Shown here piece by piece: positions 23,201 through 35,040 of a stretch of DNA of 64,000 nucleotides. The number at the start of each line of letters is the position of its first letter. Within the stretch, counting starts at the first letter, position 1. Position numbers and translations under genes: made by a program. Origin of the DNA: Epiperipatus broadwayi (Eukaryota; Onychophora; Udeonychophora; Euonychophora; Peripatidae); NCBI GenBank assembly GCA_028023455.1, contig JAQFVV010000014.1, forward strand, positions 749,336 through 813,335, read 5' to 3'. The notes beneath the pieces are model-generated. The model saw only the letters and a list, made by a program, of their open reading frames with translations. It had not been told where the DNA came from and searched no databases.

Positions 23201-26158
23201 TGCTGTGGTGTAAAATAATGAATTCGACACACTTTTAAAACAACTTAAACAAATTTATTTACATCAACTTTAATAAATAACTTATTTACACTATTTACAT
23301 TACAAATGGAACTAAAGAAAATAAAACAAAAAATAAGAAAAATAATAATACAAGATTTTTACACTGTTACTATTTCCATAATCATAAATAGATAATTTAT
23401 ACATTTCTTAAAATGTTCTATCAATAACATTTAATTAAGTTTATGACTTTAATTTTAATAAACATCATTTGTCATCAATTAATACAAGAAAAGGTTTTAT
23501 GTGAAATATCATTCATGTAGCATATATGTAAATAAACAGACTTTAATAATTAAAATGCTACTTCACTTAAGTTTTACTGCTATTTATATTATAATGTACT
23601 AGTATGTATTACATTTACTATCAGTATTACTCAAATATTAATTAATGTATAAATTGATATAACTTTGTAATATAATAACAATTATTGATTATAATTATTT
23701 ATGTCATTCCGATGTAATTTCATCCTACATGTCTTACCAAAATATGCAATACGTATATGTTCTTTTAAAATAATATTTAAAATTATTCAACAATTTCAAA
23801 TTTTATAAAGTATTATATCAAATAAAATTTTATGATTCTTTTCTATTTAAACTATTACTCTTCTTTACTTATTATTCTTATTCCTTCCTAAAAAACTTCT
23901 ATCTACAAAAGTCATTTTAACCTTATTTAACTTCAGAAAAATAGATGACCAATTTTAAAAAAAAATAATAACTATCCAAACTCTCTTATACCTCATCATC
24001 TATATACGATATACCTTCAATCAAAATATAAATTTCTATGTAAAATTAACTTAACTTATCTAATAAAATAAAAAATAAGATATAGATTTTTATATATCTC
24101 TTACTAACTTGAAAAGGAAAAAAAAAAAAAAAAATTATACTAATATAATAAATCTAATTCCTAATATTGTAACAGAAACATTAAAATTTATTCACGAAAG
24201 AATCATATAATTATTTCTAGGTTCTCATATTACGTTGTACTAAATTTACATCATCAATTTAAAGTATGCATATTAAAATAAAACTGTTATTACTAATATT
24301 GTGCATGTATATTCTTTAAATATTTATACATTCATTCAACAATCAAATAACATTTGGTTGATCTAAAGAAAACATAGCAAAATACATCAAATTATTACTA
24401 TTATATAATTTTTACCATAAATGATACTTTAATGTACAGTCCGTCACACGATGTCCTCCAGGATTACAGTTTTACAAAATAATTTCACATTTACACTCAA
24501 CAATTATTCTTTAAAATATTACGTGTTGTATAATTATAACATAAACTTTATGCAATGAAAGGTTATATTAATATTTAGCTTTTTTTAAAAAAAAAATGTA
24601 AATGTACCTTTCCTATCTTTAATAAATCAATAATTAATTAAATATTTATGTTAGTTAATAAATAAAAACATATTACATAAAATCCAACGGTGTCTTCTTT
24701 CACCCATAATTGTTCTTTTTCCTAGGCACAAACTTTCACCAACATTACTTCCTTTTCCGGTACATCACGTGTTTTAAAAGTTTTTATGAAAAAAAATGAA
24801 AACGTTCTTTTTTTTAAAAAATAAAATAAAAATAAGAGTCAGTTCCACCATAAGAATAAAATAATAATTAAAATAGTTTATATAATCCAGATTCATTTCT
24901 TTAAAGGAAAATTATTTTAAAGTTATTATTTTTAGTATTAGTTAATAGTTTATAAAGTTCTTATTTAATTATTCTAAAATTGACTTGGATATCCACGTAT
25001 ATTTTATTTGCGCATTCCTTAACGAATATTTAGGTAAGATTAATTTTAGATTCTTCTGTACGACCAGCGTTCAGACTTTAATAATATAATAATTTTACTT
25101 ATAAGTATTTCTTGGCCAATTAAACTTCCAATTTATTTGCCTTTTAAAAAACTGTCAAAATTTAGTCTTTTAAACCACAAAGACTATACAAGGCAAGTAT
25201 TTATATAATCATTATTATTTACCATATCTTTACCAAGATATATACTTAGATTTATAATTTACAAATACTTTCTTCATAAAGAAGTATTTCTCATTCTTTT
25301 AAATATCTGTTTTATAAAAATGAATTACAATCAGCTTTTAAATTTATATAAAGTCCAACATATTACTTTTATGCATCTAGTAACTCTCCTAGTTAATCCA
25401 ACGTTTGTTAAATTTTTAGTATAAAGTCTCCAATACATTCTATCCTTATACGATATCTTCATGACTATTTGATAGTAAATTGAGCTTCAATAGAAACGAT
25501 CAATAGGAAATTATAATTTAATTAACACTGCATATTTGTCGGTAAAACTTTTATAAATTATTTTAAAAACTACTCTCTTATAATTTTAAAACGACTACGA
25601 GAGCATCTATAATTTTACTTAGCTATTTCTAATAGCACACTTTACTTTAAAAATTACAATCACAATCCCCCTCCGAACAATTGAACCTTGGTTTTATACC
25701 TGAAGAAACTCCCCACTTGATTGGTAAATTAAACAATCAACTTGCTAGCTTATTTACATATTTTACCAACAAGACAGAATTAAAAATAAATAATGACTTA
25801 TTTAATATTTATTATTTATCACATTATTAAATTCTTAAATTAATCTTTATCATTTATTTAAATTCATTAAACATTTTTTTAAAATATACTTTCTTACTTT
25901 ATTTCACTTTTAACTTTTATAAGATTATTTTTATAAACAAATTAAGTCTATTTTTATTCGTTATTTTTTTTTAAACAGTATTTTAAAAATCAGATTTAAT
26001 ATTTCACATTAATTATTTTTATTTTTATCTCGTGATAGTCAATATAATACTTATAAATTTTTATAACAGAATTTTAAAATAGTTTTGCAACTTTACTAAA
26101 AAAAACTCCCAAGCATGTGTGTATGTGTCTAACTAACATCTGTTTTACAACACAGCTA
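23201..26158. mobile_element. 2.96-kb block with inverted ends and CAAA duplication (possible long solo LTR or DNA element)
   Basis: The left end is TGCTGTGGTGTAAAA and the right end is TTTTACAACACAGCTA; the second is an imperfect inverse of the first (TAGCTGTGTTGTAAAA). Immediately outside, CAAA precedes the left end (23197-23200) and follows the right end (26159-26162), a candidate 4-bp target duplication. There are no open frames of note. On the minus strand, an AATAAA followed by short sequence and a terminal ...CACCACAGCA would suit an LTR end, so an unusually long solo LTR in minus orientation is one reading and a large non-autonomous DNA transposon another. Strong C-over-G bias on the plus strand. 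Confidence 0.4.
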
Positions 26159-27000
26159 CAAACGCTTGTAATAATCTAAAAATAAACTAACAATTTCATT
26201 TTTTAAAAATAAATATTTTAAAATAAATAATATATTATAACAATTTTTTAAAATAATAATTCGATATTATTAAAATCAAATATTAATCTTCTATTATGTA
26301 CTACTAATAATTAAAATATTTATATTCATTTATTAAATATTAATCTTTATCAACAATAAATATATGCATTTAATTTTAACTTGTCTTTTTAAAACTTTTA
26401 GCTTTAAACATTTATTTATTAAATTTATTAATGCAGTATTGATTATGGCTAGTTTTCCCAACCATATACTATTATCATCCCTATTGAAATGTCTCTCTCA
26501 AACATCAGCACAATTTTTACATATCAAATATTCATAGATTACTTTAATTACACTTTTTGAAAGATTGTTATAAACAAAATTAACATCATATAGCTAAATA
26601 TATCTTAAATTTAAATTTTTTTTAATAGATTGATACAACAATTTATGGAGACCCATACAAAAGGGCACAATATATAAAATAAGAGTCAAATTATCACCTA
26701 CTTAATATTATAATGTTATATATAAAATAGAGAGATAAAATAATGGAAACACTAATTGCAGAGAAACTCACATTTTATTACAAATCATAATTTTTAAAAA
26801 AAATCTCCAACTTGTTATCTTTTAAAAGTGCATAAAATGCATTTAATGAAATATTAGTCCCACTGAGTTTGTAGAGTTTTTTTTTTCATTTTAAATGTAT
26901 GAAAGTAGTATTAGGTTGCATGATTATTTATTTATTGATTTAATATAATGAAATAAAGCAGTTTCACTAGGAAAAACATTATCACAGGAATCAAGTAATT
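26159..27000. other. AT-rich spacer
   Basis: No gene is seen. The C-over-G bias fades near 26.7 kb. Confidence 0.4.
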
Positions 27001-27004
27001 TGCT

Positions 27005-27118
27005 AATGTTGCATCTATCTGACTTATTATTGAGAGGTTCTATGATCTATTCAGGTGCTCACAGTTGTGGCACTCAAACTTTTTATGAACTTCCTAACAA
27101 TAAAACTATTAGCCTTTT
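27005..27118 (+). mobile_element. tRNA-derived SINE, copy 1 of a trimer
   Basis: The head is decayed. Recognisable are gcatctatctgactt, a B-box region (gatctattcaggtgct) and the tail cactcaaact..tatgaactt..aacaataaaact. It is collinear with copy 3 at a distance of about 271 bp. Confidence 0.65.
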
Positions 27119-27250
27119 TTTGAGCTGCATGTGTTAGCATAGTTGGTAGAGCCTGCGGCTTGGAATCAGGAGATCCCAGACTTGATTGTGGTGTATGCAG
27201 ATCTGGCTATCAAACTTCATATGAATTCCCCAGCAATAAAGCTATTTGAA
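27119..27250 (+). mobile_element. tRNA-derived SINE, copy 2 of a trimer
   Basis: It has a tRNA-like head with a clear A-box region (TAGCATAGTTGGTAGAGC, 27135-27152) and ggaatcaggagatccc, followed by the family tail (tatcaaacttcatatgaatt.ccagcaataaagct). RNA polymerase III would transcribe such an element and a LINE machinery would mobilise it. Head-to-tail with its neighbours. Confidence 0.8.
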
Positions 27251-27385
27251 TTTTTTATCATGCATGGTTTGGTACAGTTGGTAGAGCATCTGACTTGAGA
27301 TTGGGAGATCCCAGGATCTATTCTGGTGCTTGCAAGTCTGGTGCTAAAAAATTTTATGAACTCTCAAAGTCATATATATATTTAA
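27251..27385 (+). mobile_element. tRNA-derived SINE, copy 3 of a trimer
   Basis: A-box region GGTACAGTTGGTAGAGC (27271-27287), then catctgacttgagattggg and a B-box-like aggatctattctgg, then tctggtgct..ttttatgaactc. The tail ends in a short (AT)n. The distance between A boxes of copies 2 and 3 is 135 bp. Confidence 0.8.
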
Positions 27386-27905
27386 ATGAAGAAATGATCT
27401 TTTTTCAAAATCATTAAAAATAAAAATGCAATAAATATTAATATTTTATGTTTGTTGAGGCACACATAGTAGTAAATGTTATATAGTATAACGGAAAACT
27501 AACAAAATAGAAGTTAATTAAATTACAATTTAATTTTTGAAGGCTGTTGTTTTTTAAAAGTCATCTATGCTATCTGCAAGTATTGTTATGTTATTAGCAT
27601 ATCAAATGCAATGAATTTTCATTCAATATTACTCCATGTATAAGATTTTTAAACTTATGTGTATATCTTATATTGTACATGTCTGGAATTTTTCTCATAG
27701 AAATACAAATTAGTTTTTTCAAAATCAGTGAAGTAAATGCTCCAATTTTTCTTTTTTATATATCTTAAAAATAGCCTTCATCATTAGTGTTGTCTTTTAT
27801 GTCCCTCCAACTGTTTTAAAGCTAAACTTTTTATTTGATTAAAATTTATGTCTAAAGCATTAAACATAAGACTTTTCAATAATAACTTAACTGCATAAGA
27901 CATTA
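27386..27905. other. AT-rich spacer
   Basis: No feature is recognised. Confidence 0.4.
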
Positions 27906-30025
27906 CAAGAAGTCCCCTAGTTACTAACATTCAAGTTGCAAACATTTCGCTATTACATAATCGCTTTTGGACTTTAGATCTTTATCTATGCACATGATAA
28001 AAAAAAAAAAAACTATTTACATACATTCCTAATTGAATTTTTTCTAAAGAAAGATAAACTTTGGAATTTAGAAAATAATAAAATTATATTTTTAGAGAAC
28101 AATAAAAATTTATATAAAACACAGTAAATCTTCCCATCTCTTTGACATTGATTACTTTTATTTTTAGCATCATCACAGACTGTCTTGATTAGTGCTTTTT
28201 TAAAAAGTAGTTTGTGTGCAATTATGTTACATATACACTGTATATATTTCTGTTTTGGTGAATTTTTTTTAATTCTTATTAATTAAAAATGAAAAAACAG
28301 CAAACAGGTAAAAAGAAATCAAGGTCTCATAAACCTCAAACAATCGAGACAAAAATGGATATAATTAGATGTTCTGAAAATGGTGAATCTTTTGCCTCCA
28401 TTGCACATTCAGGTAATTTAAACCAATCTACACTATATACAATTGTGAAAAACAAGAACAAAATTAAGAATATGTTAAAAATTGCGAAAATATTTCTTCA
28501 AAGATTGTTTCAAAAAGGTATGACAGAGTAATGGATGAAATGGAGATATCTTTACCTTTATGGATTGAAGATCAACATCAAAAACGCATCTCAGTGTGTT
28601 TATCAATTATTCAAGCTAAGTCTCTTAGTTTGCATGAAAATTGGAAGAAAGAATTAAAAAAAAGACTCTGCTGTTGAATTTAAAATGAAATATTCTTTAC
28701 ATAATATTAAATGTACTGGGGAAAGTGCCAGTGCAGATAAGAAAGCTGCCAGTTAATTTATTTCCACTTTCTCTAATATCATTAAAGATGGAGCTTATCT
28801 TTCATGCCTAGTCTTCAATGTAGATGAGGTGGATTATTTTGGAAAAAGATGCCTGCACATACATATTTAGCAAAGGAAGAATCAGTTGCACCTGGACATA
28901 AACCTTCTGAAAACAGATTAACATTGCTTCTTGGAGGTAATTTAGCTGATGATTTTAAATTTTAGCCAATGCTAATTTATCAGACAGAAAATCCTAGAGC
29001 ATTGAAATGCAAAGATAAAATAATGTTTCTTTTGGAAATCAAATCCCAAAGCCTGGGTTACTGCACAGCTTTTTCAAGATTGGTTCTCACGTCATTTTGT
29101 GTCTTCTGTTTGGCAATATTGTAGTGAGAATAATTTACCATTTAAAACACTTGCTCTCAGACAATTCTTCTGAACATCCAAAATCCCTGCAAAATTTATA
29201 TTCGGAAGTTAATGTCTTTATCCTCCCCAATAATACAAGTGAAATACAACCTGTGGACCAAACTGTGACTGCTATTTTTTAGCAGAATTATATGAGAAGA
29301 TTAATGACTCAAGCCATCGAGGCAATTGATAAGGAAGATGGACCTACAACTAAGAGATTTTTGGAAAAGATGTTACATATGAAATGCAATAAATATTATT
29401 GGGGATGTGTGGGCTGAAATAAGAGAGTCAACAATGAAAGGTTGTTGGAAAAAACATATCCACAAGTGATGAATGCTTTTGTGGACATTGAAGAAACTTC
29501 TGAAGATATCGCAACTGAAATAGTCAATATAATGAATGAATTAAATTTAGATATCACTGATGATGATATTGTTGAGTTGATGCCATCTCATTCAGAACCT
29601 CTATCAAATGAAGACTTGATTAAACTACAAGAAATGAATGAAATACAAAATGAAGAAGAACCTGATAATGAACTTATTGTTAAGAGTTTGACAATGAAGA
29701 ATATTAATAAAGCCTTCATGTATCTTGACAAATTTTTGACTTTAATGGAAGAATCCCAATGGAGAGCATATATCTTGTGTATGAAGGGCAATAGAAAAAG
29801 ACACAGAATGTTATAGAATTTTTTATCAAGAGAAGAAAAAGAATACAATTCAATTAACTCTTGATAAATTTATAAACAAAACTCTAAATACTAATCAATA
29901 AAAAGTAAATACTGTATTTTGAAAATCCTTTTTGATATCTATTTTACAGACCCCTACTTACAAACAATTTCAACTTCCAAACATACATCAGGAATCAATT
30001 AAGTTTGTAACTAGGGGACTGCCTA
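27906..30025 (+). mobile_element. pogo/Tigger-type DNA transposon, complete ends, dead
   Basis: It is 2.12 kb long and bounded by TA dinucleotides (27904-27905 and 30026-30027), the target duplication of Tc1/mariner-pogo elements. Inverted ends: CAAGAAGTCCCCTAGTTACT on the left; the right end inverted reads TAGGCAGTCCCCTAGTTACA, with further matching to TTGCAAACA-type sequence. Between them lies a degraded transposase on the plus strand. It probably served as a source for similar MITEs, but its ends differ from those of the 37.98-39.16 kb MITE. Confidence 0.9.
28289..29816 (+). pseudogene. pogo/Tigger transposase (CENP-B/jerky-like), broken
   Basis: The enzyme would bind the inverted ends and cut and paste the element at TA. 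The N-terminus (28289-28528) is a basic lead-in and a pipsqueak-type helix-turn-helix (ETKMDIIRCSENGESFASIA...NQSTLYTIVKNKNKI). A CENP-B-like second DNA-binding region follows (LPLWIEDQHQKRISV, about 28551), then the catalytic part: FNVDE (about 28813-28827; the family has FNADE), DNSSEHP (about 29160; family DNAPGHP) and LPNNTSEIQPVDQ (about 29226-29264; family LPPNTTSxxQPMDQ). The last Asp fits the DDD triad of Tigger. The C-terminal part (29442-29813) is acidic. Several frameshifts and stops, for example near 28529, 28677 and 29280. Confidence 0.9.
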
Positions 30026-30049
30026 TACATTGTTTCTTCAAAATATTTA

Positions 30050-30115
30050 CATTTATGTTTCAAAAAGGCACTTTATTTATCCAACAAGCTTTACATTAGT
30101 GTTATCTTTTTGGTT
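30050..30115 (-). mobile_element. Short 3'-end fragment of the LINE family (copy E)
   Basis: The plus strand reads atgtttcaaaaaggcacttt, then tttacatt about 25 bases later, closely matching the 3' terminus of fragment D (atgtttcaaaaagacacttt...gttttacatt, 15019) and, less closely, the inverse of B's end. Severe 5' truncation is usual for LINE insertions. It lies 25 bp beyond the pogo element. Confidence 0.55.
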
Positions 30116-30589
30116 TTTGCTGTTTTACAAGGGAGAATTTTTACATCGAGATTCTATCTTTAATATTAGGGAAATACTTACATTTATATGATGTAAACAT
30201 TGGGAAATAAGCAAAAATAATACATGTTTAACCCAAAAACTACTTTATATATAATACAAATAAAATAGCAATAAATTTAAAACTATTGTAATAACAGTAT
30301 ATAGTAGTTAATTACTGTTATATTTATTATTTTTATTGTTATATATTTGACGATAAAAGCTATTTATTGTTTTTTGAAGCCATGCATTTTTTTGAAGCAT
30401 TTATAGAAAATTTGAGATGTGTTCAATTTAAGATATGTTTACTTGGATTAAAGAATCTTATAACAACATAATGATACTATTGAATAAAAGTTCAGTGCAT
30501 TAGATATGCTGATATTATTAATGGTAACAGGATGACCTTTAGAAACTAATAAAAAGAAGTAATGAAATTTGTGGAAAGTTTAGTGGATG
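30116..30589. other. AT-rich spacer
   Basis: No feature is recognised. Confidence 0.4.
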
Positions 30590-30700
30590 AAAATTGTTAA
30601 GTACTGTGGTACATTCACAAATTCTGGAGGGAAAAGATCCTTGGATCAATTCCAGTTTTGGCATAACTTCTTGAGCAGTTTTTTTAAACTATTAATGGAA
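30590..30700 (+). mobile_element. tRNA-derived SINE copy, diverged
   Basis: Head ttgttaagtactgtggta, then ggaaaagatccttggatcaattccag (B-box region GGATCAATTCC) and a tail ggcataacttcttgagcag similar to the family. Confidence 0.5.
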
Positions 30701-31234
30701 AGAAAGCAAGAAGAACTTTAGTGTTTTAAATAAGGGTTTTTTCAAAGTGTGTGGTATTTTGTATTCTATTTAAGATTTTAGAATATTTGATCTGCAGCAG
30801 AAATGGATAATTAGGAAAGGATGAATCTTTTGGTTTGTAGGTAGTTTTCCAGCAGTGGAATAGATAGATTGAAAGTATAAAATTAAATGTGCTGAAAAGT
30901 TTAAATGGGGAAAAAAAACTATCGGTAATATTAAGGATGGAAGAGAAATTAGATTGTGTATATACTAAATTTGGCTTATGAAGTTTATTTTAAAAAGTAT
31001 AATAGAGGGTATAAAGTAAAGTCCTTGTGAATTAAGTAGATAATGTGATATTAAAAAAGTGATTAGCTATGTATATTTGAAACATAAAGCAAAAGATAGA
31101 AAGGGCCTGGTTAGGTGATACGTAAATCAAATAATAATACTTAGGTTCTGTAAATCACACATTTTTTAACATTTTCTAAGTACATTTTTAAGAAAGAAAA
31201 TAAATACATATGAACCATTACATTCTTTTAAATT
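30701..31234. other. AT-rich spacer
   Basis: No feature is recognised. Confidence 0.4.
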
Positions 31235-31355
31235 TTAACATTAGCCATGTTTGGTTTAGTGCAGTGATAGAGAGTTGGACTTTGGAGCTCAAGATCTGTA
31301 GATCATGGTTCAACTATATCACTTCTGATGCTCAAACTATTTATGCATTCTTTTT
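31235..31355 (+). mobile_element. tRNA-derived SINE copy
   Basis: Head tttggtttagtgcagtgatagagagt with a B-box region ATGGTTCAACTATATC (about 31305), then cttctgatgctcaaactatttatg, the family body. The open frame at 31210-31410 across it is incidental. Confidence 0.6.
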
Positions 31356-32275
31356 GGGTTTTTTTTTTTTAAGATTCAATATTTATTTAATAGCTGTTAT
31401 AAAAAAATAAATTTGGTATTATTTGTCTTACGCATGTTTTCATAAAAAAAAAATTATTTTGTCTTCTAAGTTTGTTGATATTTAACACAAAATGAGAAAT
31501 AATTAAGGCAACCAATATGATCAATTTTAAATTGCGTTGAAATGTGAAGATATTGAAATATACAGTATATTTATACTATAACGATTTAATAACTTCTTAT
31601 AACTAGAGAATATTCATAAGCTTACATGTCAGGATTCACTTATTGTGATGCAGAACAAAAGATGAATGTTTTCTTTTTCACACACACACACATAATGATT
31701 TTGACTATGCTATTTTTGTTGCATATTTAGTTCCTCTTAGAATCATTTTTCAGATAGGATTTACAGCTCAAGTAACAGTTTTGCTTTGAAAATGATTCTG
31801 ATGATGATCTACATGTAGATATTCTTGTTATAGATGTTAAAGACTATAACAAAATTATTTTTATCAATTTGTGACTGATATTTTTTGTGATCAGATTACT
31901 ATTGGGTTCTTCTTCAACTTTTTCTCACTATTTGCTGATAATACTGCAGTAGAGAGAGTTTTATGTAAATATATGTCATATCTTTCTCTTTTAATTATAT
32001 CTGAACCTGCTCATCATACCCATAAATCAAGGCATATTTTCTAAGTATTTAAGGGATTTTTTTCATCTTAATATCTAATTATCATGAGTTATTTTTTGAT
32101 TTTTATTTGGATATAATTGTTTATTGGTAAGCTGCCTTTATTAAATTTTTATAGAATTTAATTTTCTTGTTTCCAAATATAAAAAATTTGATTTTATAAT
32201 ATTTTATATTATTATACCATATTAGATTATTTCAAATCGAAATTTTAAATTGTGCAGTAGGGCTTTACAAAACTA
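31356..32275. other. AT-rich spacer
   Basis: No gene is seen. A (CA)8 run lies at about 31678-31693. Confidence 0.4.
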
Positions 32276-34130
32276 ATTTTAGGCATGGTATTCACTGCCA
32301 ACCATTATGAATCCACTGCAGGATGAAGGTTTCTTCAAGTTGAATTTATCTTCTTCATTCTCTAGCTTCTCTTCTCCACATCATCCCTGCACACTTTCTT
32401 ATTTTATCTATCCAACTCACATGTGATTTCTTTCAGGGTCTTTTAAATCTATTGGACTCCAGCTTAAGATTTCGACTGTTCATCTATTATCTTTTCTTCT
32501 AGCAATATGTCCAGCCCAACTTTTACTTCAGTCTCTTAATTCATTCAATGATGACAATAACACATTTGTTCCCTTATCTATGTATTTTGTTTTTGATCTC
32601 TTCTTGTTACTCATAACATGCATCTCTTCATACTTCTTTGAGTGGTCTAAAGTGCCTGTATTGCTCTTTTGTTAAGTGTCCAAGTTGCTGATCCATAAAT
32701 AAGAACTGGTAAATCACATTAATAAAAAACCTTCCTTTTCAAACACATAGGCATATTTTCTCTCAATATTAAGTTATTTCTAACAAAAGCATTCCAACCC
32801 AGTTTAATTCCATGATTAATTTCATCCTTTATGTTTTCATCTGTAGTAATAATTTAACCAAGGTAAATTGTAGTTGTTAACATCTTCCAACTCATCATTA
32901 TCAATCTTTATTTACATCTTTTGAGAAAATCCATTGAACATTGTTACTTTAATAGTTTTAACATTTACCTTTAAAAAGTTACTTTCTTCTAATAATTCTT
33001 GCCACATTTCCTGAAGCTCTGAGACATTATTTGCAAAAATAAATACATTATCTGCAAAATCTAAATGACTTAAATAATCTCTATTTATTTTTATTCCTTT
33101 AATTTTTCATTTTAAACCACAAAATACTAATTGCAGTGCTGCTGTATAACTTTTGGAGGTATCGGGTCATCCTATATTACACTTTTCTCAATGTTAGCCT
33201 TCATAGTATCATTATGTAATCTAATTATTGGTGTTGCATTTTTATACATATTCTGTAGAATATGACAATATATTAGGTCTGTACCTTGATTATCCAATGA
33301 TTTATTCACTGAAGAAATGTTTATAGAACAGAATATCTTTTCATAATCTACAAATCCAAAGCATAATGGCAACTCATTTATTGGTGCTTTCTAGAGCTTC
33401 TCTCAATACTTGAATATTATCCACTGTAAGAAAATCATATTTAAATCAGCTTGTTCTTTTGGTTGGTTGAAATCCAAAATTCTCTGTAGACAAGTTGTAA
33501 TTATCTTGGTAAAAAATTAGTACAAAACTAATAAAAGACTGATAGGTCTGGAATATCTAATATCTTTTTTAGCACTCTTTTAAAATATTAATATTAAAAC
33601 TGTATTCTCATTGAGACATTTGTTATGTAACTTTGCCAAAAATTTTTCTACTTCTTCACCTGCTTATTTTAAGAAATCAATTTTAAATCCATTATTCTCT
33701 GAAGCTTTTCTCTTCTTCATAAGTTTAATTGTATTTCTCCCTTTTTTATTTAAAATCTTGCACAATTCAGAAGATATAATAGTTGTAGGAGGTACTTGTT
33801 TTTTTTTTATTACTATGTAATTCTTGATAGAACTCTTTTACACATTTTATGTCATCTTATTGCAGGTATAAGTTTCCTACCAATGCCAAAATGTTGTTTT
33901 ACACTCTTGAGACTTTATTCTCTTCTATATCTTTCTTTGCTAGTTCACAATTATACTTTCTTATATTATTATCAAAATATGTCTTTTCTATTAGTCAAAA
34001 TATAACCCAATTCTACTGTACCTTCATTTGAAGCTTTCATGTCTATTTCCTTTCAACATTATACTCAAAAAAAGGATTCTTAGTATAAACTTTTTATTTT
34101 TCTGCAAAGTTCACAAGTCTATGTCTGTTC
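32276..34130 (-). pseudogene. RTE-like LINE ORF2 remnant (reverse transcriptase and C-terminal part)
   Basis: Read on the minus strand, it carries in order: SRPISLL-like remnants (about 33545); palm motif A as FGFVDYEKIFCSIN with DLIYCHILQNMYKNAT downstream (33172-33372); a degenerate catalytic box where YADD should stand (DFADNVFIF, about 33035-33062); YGSATWTLNKRAIQA (about 32655-32700); WAGHIARRK (about 32495-32525); and a final part with SWIDKIRKCAG and LEETFILQW, a C-terminus widespread in RTE-type elements. It has many stops and frameshifts. It is a different LINE lineage from A-D. The short plus-strand frames at 33.6-34.0 kb are shadows. Confidence 0.8.
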
Positions 34131-34179
34131 TCATTTCTATTATAACTAAATTTACCTACAACATATTAAGGCTAAAACT

Positions 34180-35040
34180 AAACTAAAGTTCCCAAAGAGT
34201 TCAACTGTGATTTGAACATTGGATTGGGGCTACTGTGTCACTCTTCTTTGTGGTCTTGAGGACTGAGTCTGTTGCTTGGAGAGCTCCCAGGGCTTGCTTC
34301 CTGATCTTGGAGGGGGACTGGGATGTGGGTGTATTGGGTTCTAGTATAGGCTTCAGATGAGAGAGTCTGGAATTTTGGAAGATTCCTGGGGCCTGAGCTC
34401 TGATTCTTACATGGGGGCTGGGATATGAAGTGCTATGGGGATTAGTACAGATTTCATCTTTCTCATCTTCAGGGCAGTGGAGATGATGTGATGCATTGTG
34501 GTTTTAGTCTCTTTATTCTCTATATGATTCATAGGTTGGTTATTAGATTATGTGATAATCTGTAGATGGCATATGATATAAACATTTGAGATTTACATTT
34601 TTGATCAGTGCTGCAGCATTGCTTGTCTTGGCTGTGAAGATGAGATAATCTCATGCTTGGGTGACTCAGGCCAGAGAATTCTACTATGATTTAAACTTCA
34701 AATCAGGGCTGCTGTATCACTCATCTCTGCCATCTGGATGGCAGGTTCTGGTGCTTGGAAGGTCTCACAAGCCTGGGTTTTGGAGGGGATCTGGATGCTG
34801 TGGGGATTAGTAATAGCATTGGATGAGAGAGTCTGAGCTTTGGAAATACCCCAAGAATAGCATTGGATGAGAGAGTCTGAGCTTTGGAAATACCCCAAGG
34901 CCTGGTTCCTAGTCCTTAGGGGGGGCTGGGACATGGGTGCTGCAGGGATTAGTACGAGTTTTCACTTTCTCATCTGATCCGGTGGGGATGATGTGATTCT
35001 TGGTAGCTGTGATCTACCTAGTTGCCATTAAGGCCAGAGG
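34180..35040 (-). repeat. GC-richer minisatellite upstream of the RTE remnant
   Basis: Two blocks (about 34205-34500 and 34683-35000) are related and collinear: each starts with a gctgtgtcactc-like segment, includes gatgagagagtctg and ggggattagtac, and ends gtggagatgatgtgat / gtggggatgatgtgat. Within blocks, units of roughly 95 bp repeat ggaggggg-ctggga-tg. It lies just 5' of the RTE remnant when read on the minus strand, so tandem 5'-leader monomers of that LINE are possible. The minus-strand frame 34698-34934 is repetitive and I do not call it a gene. Confidence 0.55.
34812..34899. repeat. Exact 44-bp tandem duplication
   Basis: The segment from aatagcattggatgag to aaataccccaag is present twice, at 34812-34855 and 34856-34899, with no difference visible. 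The identity implies a recent duplication, unlike the diverged surroundings, or a local assembly slip. Confidence 0.9.

Noticed and set aside
22300-26700. Nuclear copy of mitochondrial DNA, suggested by AT-richness and strand bias
   Set aside because: No mitochondrial protein, rRNA or tRNA stretch is recognisable and no long frames exist under any code I could follow by eye.
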